Counted from the first letter of the stretch, positions 12,350 through 21,229 are shown. The stretch: 24,164 nucleotides of DNA from SIG440 sp045591035 (GCA_045591035.1 JAZNSG010000015.1:1-24164), one strand, 5' to 3'. A program made the numbers and translations. The notes: generated by a model from the sequence alone, not told the origin.

Positions 12350-12530
12350 TCACGCTCCGCAAATTTTCTTCGCAGAGTCCAGCCGCCTCATTGTCCGAAT
12401 AAACAGCTTCCTCTGCAAGTTCAAGATTTATACGGGACATTTGCTTGTAACCATCAATCAGTTCTTTTTTTGCATCAAGGTCTAAACCCTTTTTCTTATT
12501 TAAGGTGTCTGTTGTTCGACAGCCTATCAT
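12333..12530 (-). CDS. Truncated MazE/EndoAI-like antitoxin, toxin-binding tail only
   Basis: The 65-residue product sits in the antitoxin position. Residues about 22-60 (KKELIDGYKQMSRINLELAE..) match the C-terminal toxin-wrapping segment of EndoAI-type antitoxins, whose equivalent reads ..GYxxMAxINL... The usual N-terminal ribbon-helix-helix DNA-binding domain of about 45 residues is absent; only about 20 unrelated residues (MIGCRTTDTLNKKKG) precede the tail. A promoter and a GGGGGG ribosome binding site seven bases before ATG 12530 show that this is the natural start and not a broken frame. It should neutralise MazF by occupying its active site, but it is unlikely to autoregulate through this domain. 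Confidence 0.75.
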   Translation of the reverse strand: MIGCRTTDTLNKKKGLDLDAKKELIDGYKQMSRINLELAEEAVYSDNEAAGLCEENLRSVSECDC

Positions 12531-12554
12531 GGCAAATCCCCCCTATTCCTCTAC

Positions 12555-12584
12555 ATTATACGCAGCATAACTTGTTTTGGACAA
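12555..12584 (-). promoter_or_regulatory. Promoter of the antitoxin-mazF pair
   Basis: TTGTCC (12584-12579), 18-bp spacer, TATAAT (12560-12555) on the minus strand. The start would lie about 18 nt before the antitoxin ATG. It separates the toxin pair from alr. Confidence 0.65.
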
Positions 12585-12619
12585 TGCAAACCGGATTTAT
12601 GTAAAATATACAGTCCGAT

Positions 12620-13786
12620 TTAAATCAAATAATTGCACGTGTCTGTCTTGATGCCGTCTTTAATATAAACTCTGGGGACTCGTTTTCCCACGATGCACGA
12701 AATTTCATAATTGATGGTTCCAAGCTTTCCGGCTATATCATCTGCCGATACGACAGCGTCTCCAAAAAGCGTAACCGTGTCACCGATGTTTATATTATTG
12801 ACATTTGTCACATCAATCATACACTGGTCCATACAAATTCTTCCTATTTGTTTAAGTCGCTGATTTTCAAATGAAACCTCAGCCTTGTTTGATAATAATC
12901 TCATATATCCATCAGCATAGCCAACGGATATGGTAGCTATCCTCATATCCCTGTCCGCCACAAAGCTCCGTCCATAGCTGACACCACAACCTTTTTTTAT
13001 GGTTGTTATATTGACCACTCTGGCACAAAACTTCATTGCAGGAACAAGCTTTATACCATAATCAACACAATCCGACGGATAAAATCCATACAGTATAATT
13101 CCTGCACGAACCATATCAAGCTGCATCTTCGGAAAACGGATTTGGGTTGCACTGTTTGCCACGTGTCTTATAGGAATTTCAACACCACAAGCTTTCAGCT
13201 CATCCACAACCTGACAAAAGTTCTCAAACTGTTTTTCTGTGTATTCGATATCAACCTCGTCTGCTGTAGAAAAATGAGTGAAAATCCCTTCGATTTCCAA
13301 ATTAGGCAAACTCGAAATCTTCATAATTTTTTTTATTGTTTCAGCTCTGTCCGGCTTTTCTGTACAAGGGAATCCTATCCGAAACATACCGGTATCAAGC
13401 TTGATATGTATCTTCGCAGTTACACCCATGCGGACTGCAGCTTCTGACAAAGCCGCTGCAAATTCAACCGTGAAAACTGCCGGAGTAATATTATGTTCAA
13501 TAAGAAGCGGAATACTCGCCTCGCTTGTTCTTCCCAGAATCAAAATCGGAACACTGAACCCAAATTCGCGAAGCTGAACAGCCTCATCAACAAAAGCAAC
13601 AGCAAGTCTGTCGGCACCATTTTCAAGCAAAACCTCAGCTGTTTTCTTTACTCCGTGCCCATACGCATCAGCCTTCACAACCCCCATGAGCAAAACTCCG
13701 TCTTTAAGGCACTTTTTTATTTCATTGACATTGTGAGCAATGGCATCAAGATTAACCTCCGCCCAAGCCCTTTCCATCTCCTGCAT
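12620..13786 (-). CDS. alr: Alanine racemase
   Basis: A PLP enzyme that interconverts L- and D-alanine for peptidoglycan. The 388-residue protein starts ERAWAEVNLDAIAHNV and carries VVKADAYGHG with the PLP lysine at residue 38. It continues with KLDTGMFRIGF, THFSTADE and, in the C-terminal beta domain, GVSYGRSF (catalytic tyrosine) and GRICMDQCMIDVT. The start is ATG 13786 with AGAAGGGA upstream; an ATG three codons later is preceded too closely by GGAG. It follows the lipoprotein gene by 32 bp and precedes the toxin pair. Confidence 0.97.
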   Translation of the reverse strand: MQEMERAWAEVNLDAIAHNVNEIKKCLKDGVLLMGVVKADAYGHGVKKTAEVLLENGADRLAVAFVDEAVQLREFGFSVPILILGRTSEASIPLLIEHNITPAVFTVEFAAALSEAAVRMGVTAKIHIKLDTGMFRIGFPCTEKPDRAETIKKIMKISSLPNLEIEGIFTHFSTADEVDIEYTEKQFENFCQVVDELKACGVEIPIRHVANSATQIRFPKMQLDMVRAGIILYGFYPSDCVDYGIKLVPAMKFCARVVNITTIKKGCGVSYGRSFVADRDMRIATISVGYADGYMRLLSNKAEVSFENQRLKQIGRICMDQCMIDVTNVNNINIGDTVTLFGDAVVSADDIAGKLGTINYEISCIVGKRVPRVYIKDGIKTDTCNYLI

Positions 13787-13818
13787 ATATTCCCTTCTCT
13801 CAATATCTTTTGTCCTGA

Positions 13819-14409
13819 TTAATATTCTTCAAATTTTAAAAACCTAACCAAAATAATTGAATTGCCCTCTGAATCAATTAATTCAAGCATAATCGGCTCA
13901 AAACTCTTTTCATCAAGATAAAGTCTCTGAAATCTCCTTTTGTCACTTTCTTCAGGTATACTGGTCTCCATAACAATCCTGTGAGAAGACGCATCCCTTT
14001 TAAATATGGATGAGCCATCCTTGTTTTTGTAGTATCTGCCAAAAAAATCTGTCAGGCTGACAGAGCTTCGCATTTCATCATCAAAAAACTCGATTCTTTT
14101 CTCCTCACCAAGCCCTGAAAACAAATTTATCTCTCCGTTTTCAACAAGGTATCCACATCCCGAAACCGAATCGGGTTTTACAACCGTTAAAGAAAAGCTA
14201 TTGGCATCTTTATATTCTTGCTCAGCTGTATACGAAAAACTCTCGCCAAAGCTTTTAACCGTGATTTCTGTTTCAGCCGAAAAGCCTTTCATCTCACTGT
14301 ATTTTTGGTAAATCCTTTGCTCTGCATTACTCCCACTATTCAAGCTGCAACCCGAGAGACTTATCATAAGTATGACCAGGGCAATTGCCGCTGCCATACA
14401 ATTTTTCAT
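13819..14409 (-). CDS. LolA-like lipoprotein
   Basis: The 196-residue product has a short basic start, a hydrophobic core and a lipobox LSGC, so the mature lipoprotein begins at Cys21. The body (YSEMKGFSAETEITVKSF, ..FLKFEEY at the end) resembles the beta-sheet fold of LolA/LppX-like outer membrane lipoprotein sorting domains seen in Firmicutes. In a Gram-positive cell it would sit on the outer face of the membrane. Its role is unknown; the position between acpS/nnrD and alr is recurrent in Clostridia. Confidence 0.8.
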   Translation of the reverse strand: MKNCMAAAIALVILMISLSGCSLNSGSNAEQRIYQKYSEMKGFSAETEITVKSFGESFSYTAEQEYKDANSFSLTVVKPDSVSGCGYLVENGEINLFSGLGEEKRIEFFDDEMRSSVSLTDFFGRYYKNKDGSSIFKRDASSHRIVMETSIPEESDKRRFQRLYLDEKSFEPIMLELIDSEGNSIILVRFLKFEEY

Positions 14410-14421
14410 ACACCGCTCCTT

Positions 14422-15645
14422 TTATATTTCACCCAAAACCAAGCGTATTGCCTGTGGGATTTTTTCTGCCACATCCGAAGCAATAAGGCCAAAGGTTCCT
14501 TTTTCATTTTTTGCCAGGTCGCCCGACAATCCGTGCACAAACACGCCAAGCTTCGCAGCATCAAAGGCACTCATTCCCTGAGCTGAAAAAGACCCTATCA
14601 TTCCGGCAAGGACATCCCCTGTTCCCGCTGTTGCCATGCCACAGTTTCCTGTACCGTTTAAATAGGCTTCTCCACATCCTGTCGCAACCACAGTCCCCAT
14701 TCCCTTGAGAACAAGGCAAACATCATATCCTTTGGCAAAATTCTTTGCTGTATTAAGACGGTCATTTTGCACCTCACTCACGGATAGTCCACACAGACGC
14801 GACATTTCTCCGGGATGTGGTGTCAAAATTACATTACACTTTCTTTTTTTTAAAACCTGTTTATTTTCGCTTAGTGCATTGAGACCATCAGCATCAATAA
14901 TAAGCGTATTTTCATATTCTCTAAGTATCTTTTTAAGAAGAAGTCTTATTTCTCTTCCTCTGCCGAGTCCCGGTCCAAAAACAACCACATCGCAGTTTTT
15001 TATTCTGTCCAGAATTTCTTCCGCTGCATCGCTGCTTATAATTCCATCCTTTTCTGAAACGCCAACTGTCATTATTTCGGGATAAAACCCTGCCGCAATT
15101 CCTCTTTGGCTTTCAGCCGTTATAAGTGTCACTAATCCACAACCGCTCCTTAGGGCAGCATACGCTGAAAGAACAGCCGCCCCCGTCATACCACTGGAGC
15201 CTGCCACAACCGCAACTCGCCCAAAATCACCCTTGTTTGAGTCTGCATTTCTCTTGGGAAGAAGCTCTCTCATTTCATCAAAGGCATCGCATCGGGGCAC
15301 ACTTGGTTTTTCGCCGCAAACCACAGCAACAGCGGTGGTCTTGTTGTGAGAAATACTGACTGACACATTCTGCTTAACGCCCTTATGAAAAATAACAGGC
15401 ATTCCCGCTTCGTTATGTGAAATGCTTATATCCTTAAGAGAAATATCCTTCAGTCCACTGCCAAGAAATTTAGAATATGCCTCTTTTGCCGCAAAAAAAC
15501 CTGCCAGAGTTTCTATTCTCTGACCATTGCCATCAAAATATGAACGTTCCTCCTCTGAAAAAACCTTCTCCAGAAACCCTTTTGTAGTCGAGGCGGCTTC
15601 TTTTATCCTGTCAATTTCGATTATATCTGTTCCGCAACTTATCAT
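14422..15645 (-). CDS. Fused holo-ACP synthase and ADP-dependent NAD(P)HX dehydratase
   Basis: The 407-residue protein joins two enzymes. Residues 1-112 are AcpS, which moves the phosphopantetheine group from CoA to acyl carrier protein; visible are SCGTDIIEIDRI with D7 and GFFAAKEAYSKFLGSG with E55. Residues about 128-407 are the NnrD/CARKD repair kinase-like dehydratase: KGDFGRVAVVAGSSGMTGA (138-156), DADGLNAL (251-258), ILTPHPGEMSRL and the catalytic GTGDVLAGMIG (341-351). The epimerase partner (NnrE) normally fused to the dehydratase is not present in this protein. ATG start with AGAAGG seven bases upstream, within the last codons of the preceding gene. Confidence 0.95.
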   Translation of the reverse strand: MISCGTDIIEIDRIKEAASTTKGFLEKVFSEEERSYFDGNGQRIETLAGFFAAKEAYSKFLGSGLKDISLKDISISHNEAGMPVIFHKGVKQNVSVSISHNKTTAVAVVCGEKPSVPRCDAFDEMRELLPKRNADSNKGDFGRVAVVAGSSGMTGAAVLSAYAALRSGCGLVTLITAESQRGIAAGFYPEIMTVGVSEKDGIISSDAAEEILDRIKNCDVVVFGPGLGRGREIRLLLKKILREYENTLIIDADGLNALSENKQVLKKRKCNVILTPHPGEMSRLCGLSVSEVQNDRLNTAKNFAKGYDVCLVLKGMGTVVATGCGEAYLNGTGNCGMATAGTGDVLAGMIGSFSAQGMSAFDAAKLGVFVHGLSGDLAKNEKGTFGLIASDVAEKIPQAIRLVLGEI

Positions 15646-15647
15646 AT

Positions 15648-16163
15648 TTATACCTTCTTGGGATTTAGCTTTTCAATAATCTCAACTATCTTTTCACTTG
15701 GAGTGAAAACCACCAGTTTTTTTATTGTATTCTCGGTATATACCAAAAAGAAGTTGTCCTCATCTTTTCTTGAAACTGAAGCAAATACCTTTTTCACAAT
15801 GGGGTCTTTTGAGTATCTCAAAAAGTCCCCATCGGATAGCCGCCCAAATGACTCAAGGTTGCGAAGTTTTACGGTTGTGAGGCGTTTTCTTTTCTTTTTG
15901 TTTGTTATCTTGTCTATATCAATCTCGTTGTTTACCAATGAATACTCAAATTCTACATTTGTTGATGACGCCGTCAAATAAGCCAAATAAAATATTGCCG
16001 CAATAAGCAAAAACAAAACAGGAGCATAAGAAATCGCTTTCGGCAATACCACCGTCAAAATCACAAAGGTAATTAACACTGCACTAAAAGACATAAAAAG
16101 TATCAAAAGCAGGTCTATAACGCTTTTTTTCTTTTGTACCATCTCTTCAACAAAAATATCCAT
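15648..16163 (-). CDS. Small membrane protein of unknown function
   Basis: A 171-residue protein with two adjacent membrane helices near the N-terminus (about 17-40 and 46-66) and a basic cytosolic domain. That domain contains KITNKKKRKRLTTVKLRN and ends in ..EKLNPKKV. The overall pattern resembles a clostridial family that may correspond to DUF6106, by memory only. AGGAGG lies nine bases before the ATG. The stop is two bases before the acpS/nnrD start, so the two are coupled. The role is unknown. Confidence 0.75.
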   Translation of the reverse strand: MDIFVEEMVQKKKSVIDLLLILFMSFSAVLITFVILTVVLPKAISYAPVLFLLIAAIFYLAYLTASSTNVEFEYSLVNNEIDIDKITNKKKRKRLTTVKLRNLESFGRLSDGDFLRYSKDPIVKKVFASVSRKDEDNFFLVYTENTIKKLVVFTPSEKIVEIIEKLNPKKV

Positions 16164-16187
16164 ACCTAAAAACCTCCTAAAACTACA

Positions 16188-17423
16188 TCAGCTGTCTTTT
16201 CGTGATGAGTGGGGTGTGTGGAACCACTCTTTGCTGTCTTTTTTTAATGCACCCATAATCCCAATGGGTATCCAGGATACGATATAAACCAAAAATCCAA
16301 GCAGATTCTTCACAATTCGTCCGTCAAGTCTGTCATCACTGTACAGACCGGCAACTATCAAAAACAATGTACCAAAAATAAACACGCCCAAAAGCAACAT
16401 CCGCCATGGTTCTGTCCAGATTTCGCAAACCATTGTAAAAATCACAGAGCTTTCATCAAGCACAAAGGTGAGCACTCCAATTACTGCGAGAATTAGCACG
16501 GAAGCGGTTTGGAGAGTATCCCCCCAAAAATTCATAAGCATATTAAACGCCATAAGGGATTTGTCTTCAATTGTTTTCTTAATCAAGGGCTTTACATAGT
16601 TTGTTGCTACCTCAGAAAGTCCCTGTGCCCAACGCTGTCTTTGATGTATTGAGGTCTCCATACGCAAAGGCTTCTCGTCATAAACAACTGACTCATGTGC
16701 CCAACCAACCTTGATTCCGTTTAATGCAAGTTTAAGAGTGAACTCCGTATCCTCTGCCAGGCAGGTAGCACCCCAACCATATTCCTTTATCAATTCCTGT
16801 GAAACCGCAAATCCCGTACCTCCCAAACGACAACCCATATCAAGATTACCACGGGAAAGTTGGCTTAAACGGTTGTATATCCAATACCAAAGTGAATACG
16901 AAAAAGTGAGCCATGTGTCAAAAGGATTCTTACTATCTATGTATCCTTGCACAGCCCTGTATCCTTCATTAATCTTGTCATTCATATGCACAAGAAAATC
17001 CTTTTTCACCAGGTTATCAGCATCAAATACACAAATATACTCATAGCCTTTTTCAAGCTTAAAAAGCCTTTCAAAGGCAAACTCCATCGCATACCCTTTT
17101 CCTCGTTTTTCGTCATTAAACCGTTCCCAGACTGTGGCTCCGCATTCCCTTGCCAACTCAGCTGTTTTGTCTGTGCAGTTGTCCGCTACCACAAAAATTT
17201 CGTATTTTTCTTTTGGATAATCCAGATTTTTCAAACTTTCGACCAGATCCGAAATTACACTTTCTTCATTGTGTGCCGCTACAAGCATAGCAAAAGAATT
17301 TTTTTTAGGATTTTTAACGTTTTTCTTCACAATCGTCAATGAAAATACGCCTATTACAAAATAATATAAGCCTATGAAAAGTAAACAAACTTGAAAAGTA
17401 TTCAATAATATTTTCAGAAACAC
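16188..17423 (-). CDS. Membrane-bound family 2 glycosyltransferase
   Basis: A 411-residue processive-type GT-A glycosyltransferase. One membrane helix (about 5-30) precedes the catalytic domain, which shows LVAAHNEESVI, VVADNCTDKT, FDADNLV (DxD metal site, about 135), ATCLAEDTEFTLKL (acceptor ED motif) and QRQRWAQG (QxxRW). Three helices follow at about 300-325, 343-365 and 380-400. The motif set is that of cellulose/chitin/hyaluronan-type synthases and PgaC-like enzymes, so it could make an exported polysaccharide or glycolipid. Donor and product cannot be predicted. The start is GTG 17423 with an AAAGG/GAGGCG region upstream. Confidence 0.9.
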   Translation of the reverse strand: MFLKILLNTFQVCLLFIGLYYFVIGVFSLTIVKKNVKNPKKNSFAMLVAAHNEESVISDLVESLKNLDYPKEKYEIFVVADNCTDKTAELARECGATVWERFNDEKRGKGYAMEFAFERLFKLEKGYEYICVFDADNLVKKDFLVHMNDKINEGYRAVQGYIDSKNPFDTWLTFSYSLWYWIYNRLSQLSRGNLDMGCRLGGTGFAVSQELIKEYGWGATCLAEDTEFTLKLALNGIKVGWAHESVVYDEKPLRMETSIHQRQRWAQGLSEVATNYVKPLIKKTIEDKSLMAFNMLMNFWGDTLQTASVLILAVIGVLTFVLDESSVIFTMVCEIWTEPWRMLLLGVFIFGTLFLIVAGLYSDDRLDGRIVKNLLGFLVYIVSWIPIGIMGALKKDSKEWFHTPHSSRKDS

Positions 17424-17536
17424 TTGCCTTTCGCCTCTCTATTCAAATTAACAAACAAAATTATATAAATCACCGTTTGTCACATAATATACTTAACTCC
17501 GTTTCCGCAGTTTCAAATCACACCTATTCGTCATAT

Positions 17537-17565
17537 ATTATACACCAAGCAACAAATTATTTCAA
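17537..17565 (-). promoter_or_regulatory. Promoter of the glycosyltransferase-alr cluster
   Basis: TTGAAA (17565-17560), 17-bp spacer, TATAAT (17542-17537) on the minus strand. The untranslated leader would be about 107 nt. Confidence 0.75.
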
Positions 17566-17716
17566 TACATTTCACGAAGTTTTTGTTTTTGGCATATAAT
17601 AAGTCTAGTCGCAGGTCGGAATTTGTCCTTCTTGGTAAATTCGTCACAATAATTGCCAATATATTCTTTTATTTTCTGCAAAAGCACAGAATTTCATTAA
17701 ATTTTAGAGAAATTAC

Positions 17717-17745
17717 TTTACTATAAATTAACTTTGTTATATAAT
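17717..17745 (+). promoter_or_regulatory. Promoter of the cysE-cysS cluster
   Basis: TTTACT (17717-17722), 17-bp spacer, TATAAT (17740-17745), with a second overlapping TATAAT at 17745-17750. It lies about 22 nt before the inferred start of cysE. Confidence 0.65.
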
Positions 17746-17773
17746 ATAATAAGTAAAATTGCGAGGTTTTAAT

Positions 17774-18430
17774 ATGAATTTATTTAAAAAAATAAGCGAT
17801 GAAGTAAATCTTGTATTTGAACGTGATCCGGCAGCTAAAAGCCGACTGCAGGTCTTGTTTTTGTATCCCGGGGTTAAGGCGATCATTAACTATCGCATAG
17901 CCCACGTTCTTTATAATAATAAATTGTATTTTATTGCGGACTGGATTTCAAAGAGTACCCGAAAAAAAACTGGCATTGAAATTCATCCGGCTGCACAAAT
18001 TGGCAAGGGGCTGTTTATCGACCACGGTATGGGTGTGGTTATAGGTGAAACTACCATTATCGGTGACAACTGTACCATATACCAAGGTGTGACCCTGGGT
18101 GGCACAGGGAAAGACAAAGGCAAACGTCATCCAACAATTGGGAATAATGTAACCATAGGGAGCGGTGCAAAAGTCCTTGGTCCGTTTACGGTTGGTGATA
18201 ACAGCAAAATTGCCGCAAATGCAGTTGTCCTTAACGAAATCCCTCCCAACAGTACCTGTGTAGGCGTTCCTGCACATATTGTCAAGCGAGACAACGTCAA
18301 AGTTGCTCCTGCAAAAATTGACCTTGACCAAATTCATATTCCCGACCCTGTTTCAATGGAACTTTGCAAACTCAGGGTTGAGATTGACCAACTGAAAAAG
18401 AAACTAAACGAAGCATCAGAGAAAAAATAA
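17774..18430 (+). CDS. cysE: Serine O-acetyltransferase
   Basis: It acetylates L-serine with acetyl-CoA to give O-acetylserine, the precursor of cysteine. The 218-residue product has a short helical N-terminal domain and a left-handed beta helix of hexapeptide repeats (IEIHPAAQIGKG, then DHGMGVVIGETTIIG with the catalytic Asp-His region, then YQGVTLGGTG). The C-terminal helix (about 195-218) is charged and coiled-coil-like. It is the short EpsC/CysE form of Firmicutes. The start is ATG 17774, with GCGAGG seven bases upstream; a TTG 15 bases earlier overlaps that site. cysS follows after 38 bp, as in Bacillus. Confidence 0.94.
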   Translation: MNLFKKISDEVNLVFERDPAAKSRLQVLFLYPGVKAIINYRIAHVLYNNKLYFIADWISKSTRKKTGIEIHPAAQIGKGLFIDHGMGVVIGETTIIGDNCTIYQGVTLGGTGKDKGKRHPTIGNNVTIGSGAKVLGPFTVGDNSKIAANAVVLNEIPPNSTCVGVPAHIVKRDNVKVAPAKIDLDQIHIPDPVSMELCKLRVEIDQLKKKLNEASEKK

Positions 18431-18468
18431 ATCATTCTTTAACGTCTCCCAAGAAAGGAATAACCAAA

Positions 18469-19875
18469 ATGAAAATTTTTAACACCCTTAACCGAAAAAA
18501 AGAGGAATTTATTCCCGTAGAACCGGGAGTTGTACGTATGTATTCCTGCGGTCCTACTGTGTATAATTTCTTTCACATAGGCAACGCACGTCCATTCATT
18601 ATCTTTGATACTCTTCGCAGATATCTGGAGTTTAGCGGATACAAGGTTTATTTTGTCCAAAACTTTACAGACATCGATGACAAAATGATAAACAAAGCAA
18701 ACGAGTTGGGCATCACGGTTAAAGAACTTGCAGACCAATATATCGACGAATACTTTAAGGATGCAGACGGGCTTGGCATAAAGCGTGCAACCTGGCACCC
18801 AAGAGCTACCGATAACATAGACGCCATTATTGAAATTGTAAAAAACCTTGAAGAAAAAGGCTATGCCTACAACGTAGACGGTGATGTCTATTTTGCCACA
18901 AAGAAATTTGACGAATACGGAAAGCTTTCTCACCAGCCGCTTGAGGACCTTGAAAGCGGAGCAAGAATTGACATAAACGATGCAAAACGCGACCCTATGG
19001 ATTTTGCTCTTTGGAAAAAGCAAAAACCGGGTGAACCCGCCTGGATGAGTCCATGGGGTATGGGCAGACCCGGTTGGCACATTGAATGCAGCGCAATGGC
19101 AAACAAGTTCCTTGCAAAAACCATTGACATACACAGCGGCGGCCAAGACCTTATCTTCCCCCACCACGAAAATGAAATTGCCCAAAGCGAATGTGCTCAC
19201 GGCGTTACATTCTCGAATTACTGGATGCATAACGGATATATAAATATCGACAACAAAAAGATGTCAAAGTCTCTTGGAAACTTCTTCACTGTTCGTGAAA
19301 TTGCTGAAGAATTCGACTATGAGGTTATTCGTTTCTTTATGCTTTCGGCACATTACAGAAGCCCCATTAACTTCAGCAAAACCCTTATGGAATCCGCAAA
19401 ATCCAGCCTTGACAGAATTTATAACTGTCTTGATGACCTCAAATTCGCTTCGGAAAATGCAGAAAATCGCGCTGAACTTTCCGACGCTGAAAAGTCATTT
19501 AAGGTTGCAATCGACGAATTGAGTCAAAAATATAAAAATGCCATGGACGATGACCTCAACACAGCAGATGCTATCTCCTCAATTTTTGAAATTGTTTCTC
19601 TGGCAAACAAAACCATTGTTTCGGATTGTGGATTTTCAAAGGAAGTTATTGATTTTGCTGCTGACACAATCCGCGAACTTGGCGGAGTTCTTGGTTTGCT
19701 CAACAAATCAAAGGACGACAAAGTAAGCGACGAGATTGCAAGTTTGATTGAAGAAAGAGCCGCTGCACGAAGTGCAAAGGATTGGGCAAAATCTGACGAA
19801 ATCCGTGACAAACTCCGTGATTTGGGTATAATAGTTAAAGACACGCCCCAGGGTCAACAAATTACAAAAGCTTGA
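18469..19875 (+). CDS. cysS: Cysteinyl-tRNA synthetase
   Basis: A class I synthetase that charges tRNA-Cys. The 468-residue length is standard. Visible are YSCGPTVYNFFHIGNARP with zinc ligand C27 and the HIGN form of the HIGH motif, and WHIECSAMA and HHENEIAQSE with the remaining zinc ligands. KMSKSLGNF (KMSKS loop) and the DALR-like C-terminal helical domain ending GIIVKDTPQG are also present. ATG start with AAAGGA upstream. It sits between cysE and mrnC, tying cysteine supply to its use. Confidence 0.98.
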   Translation: MKIFNTLNRKKEEFIPVEPGVVRMYSCGPTVYNFFHIGNARPFIIFDTLRRYLEFSGYKVYFVQNFTDIDDKMINKANELGITVKELADQYIDEYFKDADGLGIKRATWHPRATDNIDAIIEIVKNLEEKGYAYNVDGDVYFATKKFDEYGKLSHQPLEDLESGARIDINDAKRDPMDFALWKKQKPGEPAWMSPWGMGRPGWHIECSAMANKFLAKTIDIHSGGQDLIFPHHENEIAQSECAHGVTFSNYWMHNGYINIDNKKMSKSLGNFFTVREIAEEFDYEVIRFFMLSAHYRSPINFSKTLMESAKSSLDRIYNCLDDLKFASENAENRAELSDAEKSFKVAIDELSQKYKNAMDDDLNTADAISSIFEIVSLANKTIVSDCGFSKEVIDFAADTIRELGGVLGLLNKSKDDKVSDEIASLIEERAAARSAKDWAKSDEIRDKLRDLGIIVKDTPQGQQITKA

Positions 19876-19885
19876 GGAGAGAAAT

Positions 19886-20290
19886 ATGCTTGACACATTC
19901 ACAAAAGAATTTGAAATAGGCAAAAACATTCCTCCCTCCCAGTACTCACCTCTCACCCTTGCTTATCTGGGAGACTGTGTGTATGAACTTTTTGTACGAA
20001 CTTATCTCATAAAGGACCAAAACCAGCCGGTTCAAAAACTTCACAAATCCGCTATTCAATTAGTAAACAACAAAGCACAGTCCGACCTTTACCAAAAAAT
20101 CAAGGACAAGCTAACCAACGAAGAAACCGCTGTCTACAAACGGGGGAGAAACACAAATTCCCACCCACCCAAAAATGCTGACTTAATCGACTACAAATCG
20201 GCAACAGGCATTGAGGCACTTATAGGGTATCTTTATTTAAAAGGTGACAGCGAGCGGATTTTAGAACTTTTAAAAGAACTTACTGACTAA
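19886..20290 (+). CDS. mrnC: Mini-ribonuclease III
   Basis: It matures the ends of 23S rRNA in Firmicutes. The 134-residue product is a single RNase III catalytic domain without the double-stranded RNA-binding domain. It has LAYLGDCVYELFVRTYLI (catalytic aspartate), then KRGRNTNSHPPKNAD and ATGIEALIGYLYLKGD with the second acidic cluster. GAGGAG lies close before the ATG, ten bases after the cysS stop. The cysS-mrnC order is conserved; the 23S rRNA methyltransferase gene (rlmB) that often follows is absent. Confidence 0.94.
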   Translation: MLDTFTKEFEIGKNIPPSQYSPLTLAYLGDCVYELFVRTYLIKDQNQPVQKLHKSAIQLVNNKAQSDLYQKIKDKLTNEETAVYKRGRNTNSHPPKNADLIDYKSATGIEALIGYLYLKGDSERILELLKELTD

Positions 20291-20335
20291 AAATTACTGC
20301 ATTTTTACATATCATATTCTAAGGAGATTGTAAAA

Positions 20336-21172
20336 ATGCGTTTAAAGGCAAAGCAGTTTTTTGGTGTTATTCTCGGCACATTGTTTATGGCACTTTCTTT
20401 GGATATTTTCTTGGTGCCTGCAGATATCGCTCCCGGCGGTATAAGTGGATTTGCTATAATAATCAACCACTTAACAAATGCCCCCTTAGGTCTTCTTATC
20501 CTGGGACTTAATATTCCAATTTTCTTATGGGGAATAAGGCACTTTACGAAAAAATTTATGCTGTTTTCTCTTTTTGGGATGGGACTTCTTTCACTTTTGA
20601 CAGACCTTCTTGCGTTTCTTCCTCCCATCACCCTCGACAAAACTCTTTGTTCCATTTTTGGCGGAGCGCTTCTGGGCTTAGGGGTAGGGACGGTATTCTC
20701 TTCAAACTGCACAACGGGGGGAACTGACATTGCGGCACAAATTCTGAAAAGAAAGCACCCTCATATCAGTCTTGGAAAATTTGTTCTTGCTATTGACCTT
20801 TTCGTTGTTGCCCTTGCGGGAGTTGTGTTTGGGAAGTGGGAAGTGTCGCTTTACTCGGCAATAGCCCTGTTTATAAGCGCCTATATAATTGACCTTATCA
20901 TAGAAGGCGGAGACTTCGCAAAAATAGCCTACGTCATAACCGAGTTCCCCGAGCGCCTATCTGGAGAGATTTCCGAAAAGCTTGAACGCGGTACAACACT
21001 TCTCCACGGCTCGTCTTTTTATACAAATTCAAAAAGGCCTGTTCTTATGTGTGTTATGAAGAGCCACGAAATCACAAAATTAAAAATTCTCATAAAAGAA
21101 ATAGACCAAAACGCCTTTGTTATCGTCTCTGATGCTCGAGAAGTTTTAGGCAAGGGCTTTAAAAATCACTGA
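20336..21172 (+). CDS. YitT-family membrane protein (DUF161/DUF2179)
   Basis: A 278-residue integral membrane protein with about six membrane helices (first about 5-28 with GVILGTLFMALSLDIFLVP) and the conserved PADIAPGGISG loop. A C-terminal soluble DUF2179 domain starts near 200 (YVITEFPERLSGEISEKLER, ..GTTLLHGSSFY). Family members are of unknown function, and transport has been suggested. ATG start with AAGGAG upstream. It follows mrnC by 45 bp and precedes the transketolase genes. Confidence 0.88.
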   Translation: MRLKAKQFFGVILGTLFMALSLDIFLVPADIAPGGISGFAIIINHLTNAPLGLLILGLNIPIFLWGIRHFTKKFMLFSLFGMGLLSLLTDLLAFLPPITLDKTLCSIFGGALLGLGVGTVFSSNCTTGGTDIAAQILKRKHPHISLGKFVLAIDLFVVALAGVVFGKWEVSLYSAIALFISAYIIDLIIEGGDFAKIAYVITEFPERLSGEISEKLERGTTLLHGSSFYTNSKRPVLMCVMKSHEITKLKILIKEIDQNAFVIVSDAREVLGKGFKNH

Positions 21173-21229
21173 TAATTATTTCCGCAATCCTGCGGTATAC
21201 CATTTTTATATGTAATGGAGGTAAACCCT

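Larger units (their letters stand above)
17424..17773. other. Divergent intergenic region
   Basis: This 350-bp AT-rich spacer separates two divergent operons and holds a promoter for each. Between them are weak hairpins (GAATTT/AAATTC near 17621-17645, TTCTG/CAGAA near 17678-17695) and an isolated CATATAAT near 17593. No T-box leader (no GGGTGG-ACCGCG antiterminator motif) or other known riboswitch is recognisable ahead of cysE. Confidence 0.6.

Noticed and set aside
17424..18468. T-box leader ahead of cysE or cysS
   Set aside because: The conserved T-box antiterminator sequence and specifier arrangement are not seen; the gap before cysS is only 38 bp.
18439..19230. 263-codon open frame antisense to cysS
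   Set aside because: It is a codon-bias shadow of the well-supported cysS gene and has no start signal or recognisable motif.
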